A stretch of DNA of 12,688 bases from CAZJGF01 sp964545665 (GTDB lineage: Bacteria; Chloroflexota; Dehalococcoidia; GIF9; AB-539-J10), in contig CAZJGF010000045.1 in assembly GCA_964545665.1 (NCBI GenBank), positions 1-12,688 of the forward strand. The letters run 5' to 3'. Of the stretch, positions 1-6,417 are shown in pieces; the stretch's first letter is position 1, and every line of letters starts with the position of its first letter. A model generated the notes under the pieces. That model was given only the letters and a program-made list of their open reading frames with translations, was not told the origin of the DNA and did no database searches. The position numbers and the translations under genes are program-made.

Positions 1-543
1 CACAACACCATCGCTGGTGCTTTGAAGCTAAAAGAGATTGCTCCTTTTAAAGTGATTGTTGCTGAAGAAATTAAAACGTCTATGGGTGAATTGATGGGGT
101 TATTTATTAGGGAAGAAGTTCCCAAAGGATTATCCCCAGAGAAGACAATAACCCAGATTAGGAAGCAGGGTGGGCTAGTTGGCATTCCCCATCCGTTTGG
201 CCGACACCTCCCTCTACCATTGCGAGGCGAACGGCGCAATCTTCTATCAACGGCGATTCTACCCCAAGTTGATATTATCGAAGTCTTTAACTCTCGCAAC
301 CTTTTTCCCAACAGCTCAAGTAAGGCTCGAAGATTGGCCCAAGACTATGGACTAGCTGCCAGCGCCGGAAGCGATGCCCATACGTTAGCTGAAATCGGCA
401 GGGCTTATGTGGAGATGCCTGAATTTGGTAGCCCAGATGATTTCTTGGACAGCTTATCTCAAGGCACGATATTCGGACGCAGCTCTAGCCCCTTAGTTCA
501 CCTCGCCAGCACCTGGGCAAAGATGAGAAAAGGCTTTTGCTAA
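1..543 (+). CDS. PHP-domain metal-dependent phosphoesterase, 3' part (5' end outside window)
   Basis: The frame is open from base 1 (HNTIAGALKL...) to TAA at 541-543, so the N-terminus lies outside the window. About 180 C-terminal residues are visible. The opening HNT fits the DHNT metal-binding motif of PHP (polymerase and histidinol phosphatase) domains. Further candidate metal ligands are in AEEIKTSMGE, in IPHPFGRH and in the late GSDAH motif, spaced as in stand-alone TrpH/YciV-like phosphoesterases. Those enzymes hydrolyse phosphate esters (3',5'-nucleoside bisphosphates or oligonucleotide ends in characterised members), and the substrate here is unknown. The downstream formyltransferase starts before this gene stops (7-bp overlap), so the two are probably translated from one mRNA. 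An internal ATG at position 22-24 or later is not a credible start because homology continues upstream of it. The family is fairly secure, but the exact activity is not. Confidence 0.8.
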   Translation, partial: HNTIAGALKLKEIAPFKVIVAEEIKTSMGELMGLFIREEVPKGLSPEKTITQIRKQGGLVGIPHPFGRHLPLPLRGERRNLLSTAILPQVDIIEVFNSRNLFPNSSSKARRLAQDYGLAASAGSDAHTLAEIGRAYVEMPEFGSPDDFLDSLSQGTIFGRSSSPLVHLASTWAKMRKGFC

Positions 544-1328
544 ATATCGGCTGGTTTTCGACAGGAAGGGATAAAGCAGCACGACAGCTTCTGCAAGCTG
601 TGCAGGATAACATCTATAGCGGCAATATCCACGGCAGGATCAGCTTTGTCTTCAGTAATCGCGAGCCTGGGGAATCCCAGGAAAGCGACCTGTTTTTCGA
701 ACTAGCCCGTAGCTATAACCTGCCTCTTATTTGCTTCTCTCATAGAAAGTTCCAAAATGCCATTGCGGGCGAAGCGAAGGGACCTCAAACAGATTGGCGT
801 CTCCGATACGATAGAGAGGTGAGGAAAAGGATTGGAAAGTTCGTCCCTGATGTCTGTGTTCTGGCTGGCTATATGCTTATTATCGGTGAAGAATTATGTC
901 AAGAATATAGTATGATTAACCTGCATCCTGCACCTCCAGGCGGACCAGCGGGAAGCTGGCAACAGGTCATCTGGGATTTGATACAGAACAAGGCGCAAAA
1001 AGCTGGTGCCATGATCCATCTGGTGACACCTGAACTAGATAGAGGGCCAGTTGTGGCATACTGCTCTTTCTCCATCAAATACGAGCCTTTCCACTCATAC
1101 TGGCAGAAAGGCGATAAAGATATGCTGTTCCAGCTTATTCGCCAGCATGAACTCGCCAGGGAATTCCCTCTTATTATCTCCACACTCAAAGCTCTGAGCC
1201 AGAGGGAAATCAGTATAAGCAGTGGTAAAGTCATTGATGCCCAGGGAAAGCCAATCAATGGATATGACCTCAGCGAAAAAGTGAATAATGCAGTGGAGGG
1301 TAAGATTGCTTCGCTTCGCTCACAATGA
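537..1328 (+). CDS. PurN-like formyltransferase (GART-fold) domain protein
   Basis: 263 residues with a formyl_transferase_N fold. The GART signatures are the loop GWFSTGRDKAARQL near the N-terminus, PDVCVLAGYMLIIG around 104-117, and the catalytic set Asn128 and His130 (MINLHPAPPGG) with Asp168 (ELDRGPVV). These correspond to Asn106, His108 and Asp144 of E. coli PurN. Such enzymes move formyl from 10-formyl-tetrahydrofolate to an amine. The acceptor here is uncertain. The protein is longer than PurN (about 210) and lacks the Fmt C-terminal domain, so I do not call it purN. The start is TTG at 537, overlapping the upstream PHP stop, with a poor AAAAGG ribosome site; no ATG fits better. Residues 75-83 and the tail IASLRSQ plus stop are encoded by copies of a dispersed repeat. 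It probably shares a transcript with the PHP and HAD genes. Confidence 0.8.
   Translation: MLNIGWFSTGRDKAARQLLQAVQDNIYSGNIHGRISFVFSNREPGESQESDLFFELARSYNLPLICFSHRKFQNAIAGEAKGPQTDWRLRYDREVRKRIGKFVPDVCVLAGYMLIIGEELCQEYSMINLHPAPPGGPAGSWQQVIWDLIQNKAQKAGAMIHLVTPELDRGPVVAYCSFSIKYEPFHSYWQKGDKDMLFQLIRQHELAREFPLIISTLKALSQREISISSGKVIDAQGKPINGYDLSEKVNNAVEGKIASLRSQ
761..786 (-). repeat. REP-like dispersed repeat copy inside the formyltransferase gene
   Basis: The plus strand starts CATTGCGGGCGAAGCGAAGG. Its reverse complement matches the element at 1304-1330 through the shared GCGAAGCGAAG/CTTCGCTTCGC core. It is in frame and encodes roughly AIAGEAKGP (residues 75-83), in a loop between a beta-strand (PLICFSHRKF) and the next helix (WRLRYDREV). 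The terminal arm that would close a hairpin is degenerate, which suggests an old insertion. Confidence 0.6.
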
Positions 1329-1330
1329 CA
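1304..1330 (+). repeat. REP-like dispersed repeat copy forming the 3' end of the formyltransferase gene
   Basis: The sequence reads GATTGCTTCGCTTCGCT followed by CACAATGACA. From memory it resembles a repeat widely scattered in Chloroflexota and other environmental genomes (consensus near GATTGCTTCGCTTCGCTCGC, then AATGACA). ATTGC near one end and ACAAT near the other form an imperfect hairpin. It encodes the last residues of the formyltransferase and its TGA stop (1326-1328). It matches 24 of 27 bases of the copy at 2740-2766. Confidence 0.65.
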
Positions 1331-1380
1331 CTTTCTACAGAGAATCGCTTAGCTCACAACTGAGGGGCAGGAAACCGGAA

Positions 1381-2361
1381 ATGAATCTAATCTGCTTTGA
1401 CCTCGAAGGCCCTCTAGCCCCTCAAGACAACGCCTATGAATTGATGAAGCTATTCCCCCATGGCGACCGAATTTTCGAGACTATCAGTCGCTACGATGAT
1501 TTATTGACTCTAGAGAGCCGAGAGGATTATGAGCCTGGGGACACCCTAGCTCTCATTGCTCCTTTCCTAGCTTACCATGGAGTAAAGGAAAAACAAATCA
1601 CCACCATGGGGGAAGAGGCTAAACTAACCACCGGCGCCTGTGAACTGGTCTCCAGGCTCAAATCCCAGGGATGGCAGATATTCTGCATCAGCACCAGCTA
1701 TGAGCAATATGCCTTTGCTATCACACAAAGGGTGGGAATTCCATATCAAAACGTGGCTTGTACCTCGTTTCCCTTAGACCAAATTTGCCAACTGCTAGGT
1801 GAAGATGATTTCGCCTTGCTGAAACAAGCAGAAAAAGAATTCATCACTCTCGGCGATGATGCCAGGATAAAACGGGCTCTGGATTATTTCTACTGGCAAG
1901 AGTTGCCTAAGACAAGTTCAGGAGGTATTACAACCACGGTGAAACCTATAGGCGGGATGCGTAAGATAGAGGCATTAGAGCATTTCGCCGCTATGGTGGC
2001 AAAGCCGCTGTCACAATGGGTGGTCGTAGGGGACAGCATCACCGACTTCAAGATGCTGCAAGCGGTGAACAAGGTTGGCGGTTTGGCCATTGCTTTCAAC
2101 GCCAACGAGTATGCTTTGCCCTACTCTACCATGGGCCTGGCCTCTACCAGCCTGGAAGACTTGTGGGCCGCCCTGGAAGCCTGGGAGAAAGGCCATAGGT
2201 GGGCAGTGGAACTGACAGTTAAGGAAAAGGAAAGAGTTGGTGGCCGGGGTGACAGGGGCTGGTTCCACTGGCTAGCTGAAAGCAAAGATATAGCTAAGCC
2301 TCTGGAAATTCATCGGCGCATCCGACGCTTGGTCAGAGAAGAGGCTGCCAAACTGGGGTGA
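1381..2361 (+). CDS. HAD-superfamily phosphatase, EhaR/COG4030-like
   Basis: 326 residues. All four HAD motifs are visible: motif I CFDLEGPL with nucleophile Asp7 and Glu9 (a DxE variant, also seen in ThrH-type phosphatases), motif II ISTSYEQY (Ser104/Thr105), Lys195 in GGMRK, and motif IV VVGDSITDF with Asp218 and Asp222. The early segment SRYDD...GDTLALIAPFL resembles, from memory, the archaeal COG4030 group named after energy-converting hydrogenase subunit R (EhaR). The enzyme should be a cytoplasmic Mg-dependent phosphohydrolase, but no substrate can be named. ATG 1381 is preferred over the in-frame 1288, because the intervening 31 codons fall in repeat sequence and do not look like HAD sequence. 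The ribosome site is weak (GAGG/CAGGAAA). The 52-bp spacing after the formyltransferase gene suggests one transcript. The C-terminal 40 residues are basic and unassigned. Confidence 0.75.
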   Translation: MNLICFDLEGPLAPQDNAYELMKLFPHGDRIFETISRYDDLLTLESREDYEPGDTLALIAPFLAYHGVKEKQITTMGEEAKLTTGACELVSRLKSQGWQIFCISTSYEQYAFAITQRVGIPYQNVACTSFPLDQICQLLGEDDFALLKQAEKEFITLGDDARIKRALDYFYWQELPKTSSGGITTTVKPIGGMRKIEALEHFAAMVAKPLSQWVVVGDSITDFKMLQAVNKVGGLAIAFNANEYALPYSTMGLASTSLEDLWAALEAWEKGHRWAVELTVKEKERVGGRGDRGWFHWLAESKDIAKPLEIHRRIRRLVREEAAKLG

Positions 2362-2387
2362 TAATACCATATAGGGAGTCGCAGGCG

Positions 2388-2487
2388 NNNNNNNNNNNNN
2401 NNNNNNNNNNNNNNNNNNNNNNNNNNNNNNNNNNNNNNNNNNNNNNNNNNNNNNNNNNNNNNNNNNNNNNNNNNNNNNNNNNNNNNN
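2388..2487. other. Assembly gap, 100 N
   Basis: Exactly 100 undetermined bases, which is the usual placeholder for a gap of unknown size. It lies between the convergent HAD gene and the small membrane protein gene. Any terminator, or further genes of the clpP operon such as clpX, could be hidden here. The real distance cannot be judged. Confidence 0.95.
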
Positions 2488-2536
2488 CTATCAACCTATC
2501 TGAGCGAATGACAGCCCAGGACTAGCTGAATAGCCT

Positions 2537-2695
2537 TCAATCCCGCTCTTTGGTGCCATTGATCAGCCAGATAACCGTGGGGATAAGGATTACGGCAACT
2601 ATGATAATGGTGATCAAGCCCGCCTTGCCCAACCCACCAGAGCTTGCTACATTGGCCACATGACCTACCTCTGCCAACCCCAGCAATGTAACCAT
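2537..2695 (-). CDS. Small single-span membrane protein, 52 residues
   Basis: ATG at 2695-2693 opens a 52-codon frame to TGA at 2537-2539. The translation starts MVTLLGLAEVGHVANVASSG and continues through a strongly hydrophobic segment (about residues 26-45, ITIIIVAVILIPTVIWLI) to a short polar tail ending GTKERD. This predicts one transmembrane helix with a glycine-rich amphipathic N-terminal part. A strong Shine-Dalgarno GAAGGAGGT lies 10 nt before the ATG, which supports real translation. It lies 98 bp downstream of clpP on the same strand and is probably the last visible gene of that operon before the N gap. I do not recognise a named family. The function is unknown, and a link to ClpP or membrane proteolysis would be a guess from position only. 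Confidence 0.65.
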   Translation of the reverse strand: MVTLLGLAEVGHVANVASSGGLGKAGLITIIIVAVILIPTVIWLINGTKERD

Positions 2696-2739
2696 CGTCT
2701 AACTTACCTCCTTCAATATCACCCTGTAGTCGGAGCTGC

Positions 2740-2766
2740 GATTGCTTCCCTTGGCTCTCAATGACA
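2740..2766 (+). repeat. REP-like dispersed repeat copy between clpP and the small membrane protein gene
   Basis: GATTGCTTCCCTTGGCTC followed by TCAATGACA differs from the copy at 1304-1330 at only three of 27 positions, in the same orientation. It sits in the 98-bp spacer between clpP and the 52-residue gene, so it would be transcribed within that operon. ATTGC and TCAAT at the ends leave only an imperfect hairpin. Confidence 0.6.
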
Positions 2767-2793
2767 AAATGCGGGCTGGCAACAGCATTAGCC

Positions 2794-3402
2794 TCATTTT
2801 TTCTCCGGCTTGGTCAGTATCTCATCAATAAGGCCATATTCCTTCGCCTGCTCCGGGTCAAGATAAAAATCCCTGTCAGTATCATGAGCAATCTTTTCCA
2901 TTGACTGACCAGTGTGCTTGGCGATGATACTGCGGATTCTTTCCTGCATCCTCATTATTTCCCGAGCAGCAATTTCAATATCCGCAGCCTGTCCCTGAGC
3001 GCCGCCGACGGCCTGGTGAAGATGAATGGTCGAGTTAGGCAAGGCATACCTTTTACCCTTAGTGCCAGAGCAAAGCAGCAAAGTGCCCATGCTGGCTGCT
3101 AAGCCAACGCAAATCGTAGACACCGGGCAACGAAGGAGCTGTATCGTATCGTAGATAGCCAGGCCAGCGCTAATCACCCCACCGGGGCAGTGAACATACA
3201 GGCTTATATCCTTCTCGGGGTCCTCTCTCTCTAGGTAAAGAAGCTGAGCAATGATAAGATTAGCTATTTGGTCGTTGATAGGCGTGCCCAAGAAAACGAT
3301 TCTCTCTCTGAGTAACAGCGAATATATGTCGAAGGCGCGCTCGCCACGAGCGCCAGTTTCAGTCACCGTGGGAATTACTACTTGAGACCTAATGTCCATC
3401 AT
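2794..3402 (-). CDS. clpP: ATP-dependent Clp protease proteolytic subunit
   Basis: 202 residues, the usual ClpP length. This serine peptidase forms the tetradecameric barrel that degrades proteins unfolded by ClpX, ClpA or ClpC. The catalytic triad is Ser104 (LAASMG), His129 (HLHQ) and Asp178 (TDRDF), with the same 25- and 49-residue spacing as E. coli Ser97-His122-Asp171. GARGERAFDIYS, EDPEKDI, GGAQGQA and AKEYGLIDEIL are typical. Two sites depart from the most common forms: HCPGG for NSPGG before the substrate strand, and LHQAVGG for IHQPLGG. The tig TGA stop overlaps the start. AAGGAGGG directly precedes two ATGs, at 3402 and 3399. The second has better spacing (4 nt rather than 1), so the first Met may not be used. 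tig and clpP are almost certainly translationally coupled. No clpX is visible downstream before the gap. Confidence 0.95.
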   Translation of the reverse strand: MMDIRSQVVIPTVTETGARGERAFDIYSLLLRERIVFLGTPINDQIANLIIAQLLYLEREDPEKDISLYVHCPGGVISAGLAIYDTIQLLRCPVSTICVGLAASMGTLLLCSGTKGKRYALPNSTIHLHQAVGGAQGQAADIEIAAREIMRMQERIRSIIAKHTGQSMEKIAHDTDRDFYLDPEQAKEYGLIDEILTKPEKK

Positions 3403-4470
3403 CCCTCCTTATTGCCAGTTGCTATTTGCACCAATCGGTCCAGTGTCTTCTCAGTGCGCAGACTCTGCTTTATTGTCTCTCTAATCCGGGGCGAGGCGAG
3501 AATTTGCCGCACCTTCTCCTTATCCTCGATACTCGTTGTCATCTCTTTTATCTTATTATCCACCTCTGCGGAAGCAATTTCAATCTCTTCTTGTTCAGCC
3601 ACTTTGTCTATGATTAGAGTATTAATAACTCGCTTTCTGCCTACAGGTTGCAACTCTTGCTTAAGTTCCTCCACGGTTCTGTTAACTCTACCAAGGTAGT
3701 CTTCCACCTTTGTATAGCCAAGCCGTCGTGCTTCATCCTCAAGAAGGTAGACAATTTCTCCCTCCTCCAAAACTAGCGGATAGTCTACCGAGCTNNNNNN
3801 NNNNNNNNNNNNNNNNNNNNNNNNNNNNNNNNNNNNNNNNNNNNNNNNNNNNNNNNNNNNNNNNNNNNNNNNNNNNNNNNNNNNNNNNNNNNNNAGGCAC
3901 AGCCGAATTCTGGTCCACATCATATACTATGTCCTTGTGGTTCAATAGCGCCTTGCCGTCAACGCTTGCCTCAATATCCAAAGTGACAGAATCACCAAAT
4001 TGAATCGGGCGGTCTACAGGCGATATAACCGCTTGCCCCTGTCGCATTTGTTCCATAGCCGTTTCAATCTTGCCACTGGTAATTTTCACCGGCTCAGGCT
4101 TCACTTTTATATGGTGATAATCGCCAAGCTCAATAGTTGGCTTGAGCGGCACGATAGCCTTGAAAACTACCGGCTCAGTTTGAGCAATCTCTATTTGTGG
4201 TTCAGCGATAGGTTCAAGGCCCTGCGATTTCACTGCCTCTTTGTAAAGCTGCGGCATCAGTTGCTCCAATGCTTCCTCTAGCAGAGATTCCTTGCCTACA
4301 TGCTGCTCTAGAACAGCTCGAGGCGCCTTTCCCTTACGGAAGCCAGGTATAGAGGCTTTGCCAACCAGGCGATGGTAGGCTTTCTCTCGAGATTCTTCTA
4401 ACTCGCCAGGTTCAACTTCGATAATAAGTGCCACCTGGCGATGCTCCATTTTCTCGGCAGTTACTTTCAT
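3399..4470 (-). CDS. tig: Trigger factor, ribosome-associated chaperone (interrupted by assembly gap)
   Basis: Two pieces flank a 100-N gap: 192 N-terminal codons (4470-3895) and 131 C-terminal codons plus stop (3794-3399). They fall in different frames only because the placeholder is 100 bases, so this is not evidence of a frameshift. Trigger factor binds the ribosome near L23 and shields nascent chains. The ribosome-docking signature GFRKGKAP is at residues 43-50. The N-domain is followed by the start of the FKBP-type PPIase domain (GDSVTLDIEASVDG), which breaks off at the gap. The second piece starts inside the helical C-terminal domain (SSVDYPLVLEEGEI) and ends QIATGNKEG. Compared with the usual length of about 430, roughly 100 residues (most of the PPIase domain) are missing. 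There is no clear Shine-Dalgarno before ATG 4470. aspS lies 90 bp upstream and clpP overlaps the stop codon. Confidence 0.92.
3795..3894. other. Assembly gap, 100 N, inside tig
   Basis: Exactly 100 undetermined bases within the trigger factor gene. Codons are complete on both sides (3895 and 3794), so the true missing length should be a multiple of three if the gene is intact. Homology suggests about 300 bp rather than 100. Confidence 0.95.
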
Positions 4471-4560
4471 AATTCACACGCTTTGCGATAAACCCTAAAT
4501 CCAAACACCGAGATCCTGAACCAGCGATTTCGGACAAACTTTGTTAACCAACCAAGCGGC

Positions 4561-6351
4561 CTATCCTCCAATAATTTCGTGCTTCAGCTTGAGATTCAAT
4601 TCATCAAGCTGCTCTTGCTCAACATATGAAGGAGTATCGAACATCAAGTCAACCGCATTCTGGTTTTTAGGGAAGGCAATGACCTCTCTAATGCTGTGCT
4701 CCCTGGCGACCAACATCGCTAGGCGGTCTAGGCCGATAGCGATGCCTCCGTGGGGCGGCGCTCCATATTCCAACGCTTTGAGGAAATGGCCAAATCGCCT
4801 CTCCACTTCTTGCCTGCTGTAACCCAGAAGATGAAATATCTTCTCTTGGAGCTGGCGACTATGTATTCTGATGCTACCACTGCCCAGTTCGTACCCATTG
4901 CACACCACATCATAGTGGCGGGCATGAGCTTTATCTGGCTCGGTATCAAGCAGTGACACATCCTCCTGTTGAGGAGCGGTAAATGGGTGATGCACAACCT
5001 CCCAGTGATTTGCTGCCTCACTCCACTCCAACAAAGGAAAACCAACTATAAAAGCGAAAGCCAGTAGATCGCCATCGGTTAAACCAAGCCGCTGTGCCAT
5101 CTTGCAGCGTAGCTGATCCAGCGTCCTGTTAACCACTTCCACTCTGTCAGCAACTATAAGCAGCAGATCACCACGCTTGGCTTCGAATCTGGCGACGATA
5201 TCATCCAAACAAGTTTGGGTTAAATGTCTGGCAGCCACCGATCTAACTTGATCCAACGCCGTGGTTTCTCCCATGAAAGCCATAGTAATTAAACCCTCAG
5301 CTCCACAATCCCTGGCCAAGTCTATTAACTCGTCAAGCTGATGGCGAGTGTAGTGGGCACAACCGGGAACACATATTCCCTTTACCTTCCCATTCCTGTC
5401 AATGGCGGAGCGGAAAACATCGAAATTGGTCTGGGCAGCAATATCAGAGATGTCTTTAAGCTCCAAGCCAAACCTTAGGTCTGGTTTGTCTGTGCCATAC
5501 CGCTCCAACACATCCTTATAGGTGAAGCGAGGAAAAGGTTTTAGTAGCTTCATCTCAGGCTTAACAGTCTCCACTAGCGAGGTGACAAGCTCCTCCATGA
5601 GCTGCAATATGTCCTCTTCTCCCACAAAGCTTGCTTCCAAATCGAGCTGAGTGAATTCAGGCTGGCGATCTGCTCTCAAATCCTCGTCTCGGAAGCACCT
5701 GGCTATCTGGAAATACCTCTCAAATCCAGCCACCATGAGCAGTTGTTTAAGCTGCTGTGGCGATTGAGGCAGAGCATAGAACTTGCCTGGGTTAAGGCGA
5801 CTGGGCACAAGATAATCACGCGCTCCCTCTGGCGTGCTCTTGATCAAAATAGGAGTCTCAATCTCAATGAAGTGCTTAGCATCAAGGAAATCACGAATAA
5901 ACTTGATTAGCATGTGGCGTAGGATTAGGTTATCCTGCATCTTTGACCTTCTCAAATACAAATAGCGATTCTTGAGACAAAGGCTTTCTTCGACTTCCAC
6001 ATCTTCATTGATGTAGAACGGTGGTGTAGCCGACTCGTTAAGGATAACAGCCCCCTTAACCACAACTTCAATATCGCCAGTAGCCAATTTGGGATTCTCT
6101 GTTCCCTTAGGTCGTGAGACAACCTCTCCCTCAACCTGAATTACATACTCATTGCGAAGCAAGCCAGCTACTTGATATTTCTCCTGCAGCACTTCCGGAT
6201 TGAATACCACCTGGACTATGCCAGTGCTATCTCGCAGATCAATGAAAGCCATGCCGCCATGGTCACGACGACGATGCACCCAGCCAGCTAAGGTTACCTT
6301 CTGGCCAGCATGATTTATCCTTAATTCGCCACAATTATGGCTTTTGAGCAA
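4561..6351 (-). CDS. aspS: Aspartyl-tRNA synthetase, bacterial type, probably non-discriminating
   Basis: 596 residues from TTG 6351, a typical bacterial AspRS length. Order: OB-fold anticodon-binding domain (about 1-105), class II catalytic core split by the GAD insertion (about 300-415), and C-terminal catalytic part. Visible motifs: motif 1 region IEIETPILIKSTPEGARDY, QSPQQ, motif 2 FRDEDLRADRQPEFTQLD (about 220-237) and motif 3 GIAIGLDRLAML (about 536-547). His31 (RRRDHGG) and Gly83 (RPKGTENP) are the residues tied to non-discriminating AspRS, which charges tRNA(Asn) as well as tRNA(Asp). Start choice: the frame extends to TTG 6369, but those codons (ERRR) are the ribosome site itself. 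AGGAGG at 6358-6363 lies 6 nt before TTG 6351, giving the canonical N-terminus MLKSHNCGEL. The gene lies 66 bp after the C_GCAxxG_C_C gene and 90 bp before tig. Confidence 0.96.
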   Translation of the reverse strand: MLKSHNCGELRINHAGQKVTLAGWVHRRRDHGGMAFIDLRDSTGIVQVVFNPEVLQEKYQVAGLLRNEYVIQVEGEVVSRPKGTENPKLATGDIEVVVKGAVILNESATPPFYINEDVEVEESLCLKNRYLYLRRSKMQDNLILRHMLIKFIRDFLDAKHFIEIETPILIKSTPEGARDYLVPSRLNPGKFYALPQSPQQLKQLLMVAGFERYFQIARCFRDEDLRADRQPEFTQLDLEASFVGEEDILQLMEELVTSLVETVKPEMKLLKPFPRFTYKDVLERYGTDKPDLRFGLELKDISDIAAQTNFDVFRSAIDRNGKVKGICVPGCAHYTRHQLDELIDLARDCGAEGLITMAFMGETTALDQVRSVAARHLTQTCLDDIVARFEAKRGDLLLIVADRVEVVNRTLDQLRCKMAQRLGLTDGDLLAFAFIVGFPLLEWSEAANHWEVVHHPFTAPQQEDVSLLDTEPDKAHARHYDVVCNGYELGSGSIRIHSRQLQEKIFHLLGYSRQEVERRFGHFLKALEYGAPPHGGIAIGLDRLAMLVAREHSIREVIAFPKNQNAVDLMFDTPSYVEQEQLDELNLKLKHEIIGG

Positions 6352-6357
6352 CAATCT

Positions 6358-6363
6358 CCTCCT
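6358..6363 (-). promoter_or_regulatory. Shine-Dalgarno deciding the aspS start
   Basis: AGGAGG on the minus strand, 6 nt from TTG 6351. It falls inside the longer reading frame starting at TTG 6369, which argues that the longer start is not used. Confidence 0.75.
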
Positions 6364-6417
6364 CTCCAAATCTACGGGAACATAAATAGCGAAACCTTGT
6401 GAAGAAGCTTCTCGGGG

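Noticed and set aside
899..1258. 119-codon open frame on the minus strand opposite the formyltransferase
   Set aside because: It lies wholly antisense to a gene with clear catalytic motifs, shows no recognisable domain, and is best explained as a shadow frame.
1288..1380. N-terminal extension of the HAD phosphatase from ATG 1288
   Set aside because: It would overlap the formyltransferase end, run through the repeat at 1304-1330 and put 31 unrelated residues before a normal HAD N-terminus at ATG 1381.
2388..2487. Whether clpX lies in the gap
   Set aside because: clpX often follows clpP, but the 52-residue gene already follows it and the gap size is unknown, so this cannot be claimed.
3382..3699. 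105-codon plus-strand frame opposite tig and the clpP start
   Set aside because: Antisense to conserved trigger factor sequence, with no recognisable protein features.
3739..3923. Possible frameshift in tig
   Set aside because: The frame change coincides exactly with a 100-N placeholder, whose length is not a multiple of three and is not a measurement.
6352..6369. Longer AspRS start at TTG 6369
   Set aside because: The extra codons encode ERRRL from the ribosome binding site itself, and the shorter start gives the canonical MLKSHNCGEL.
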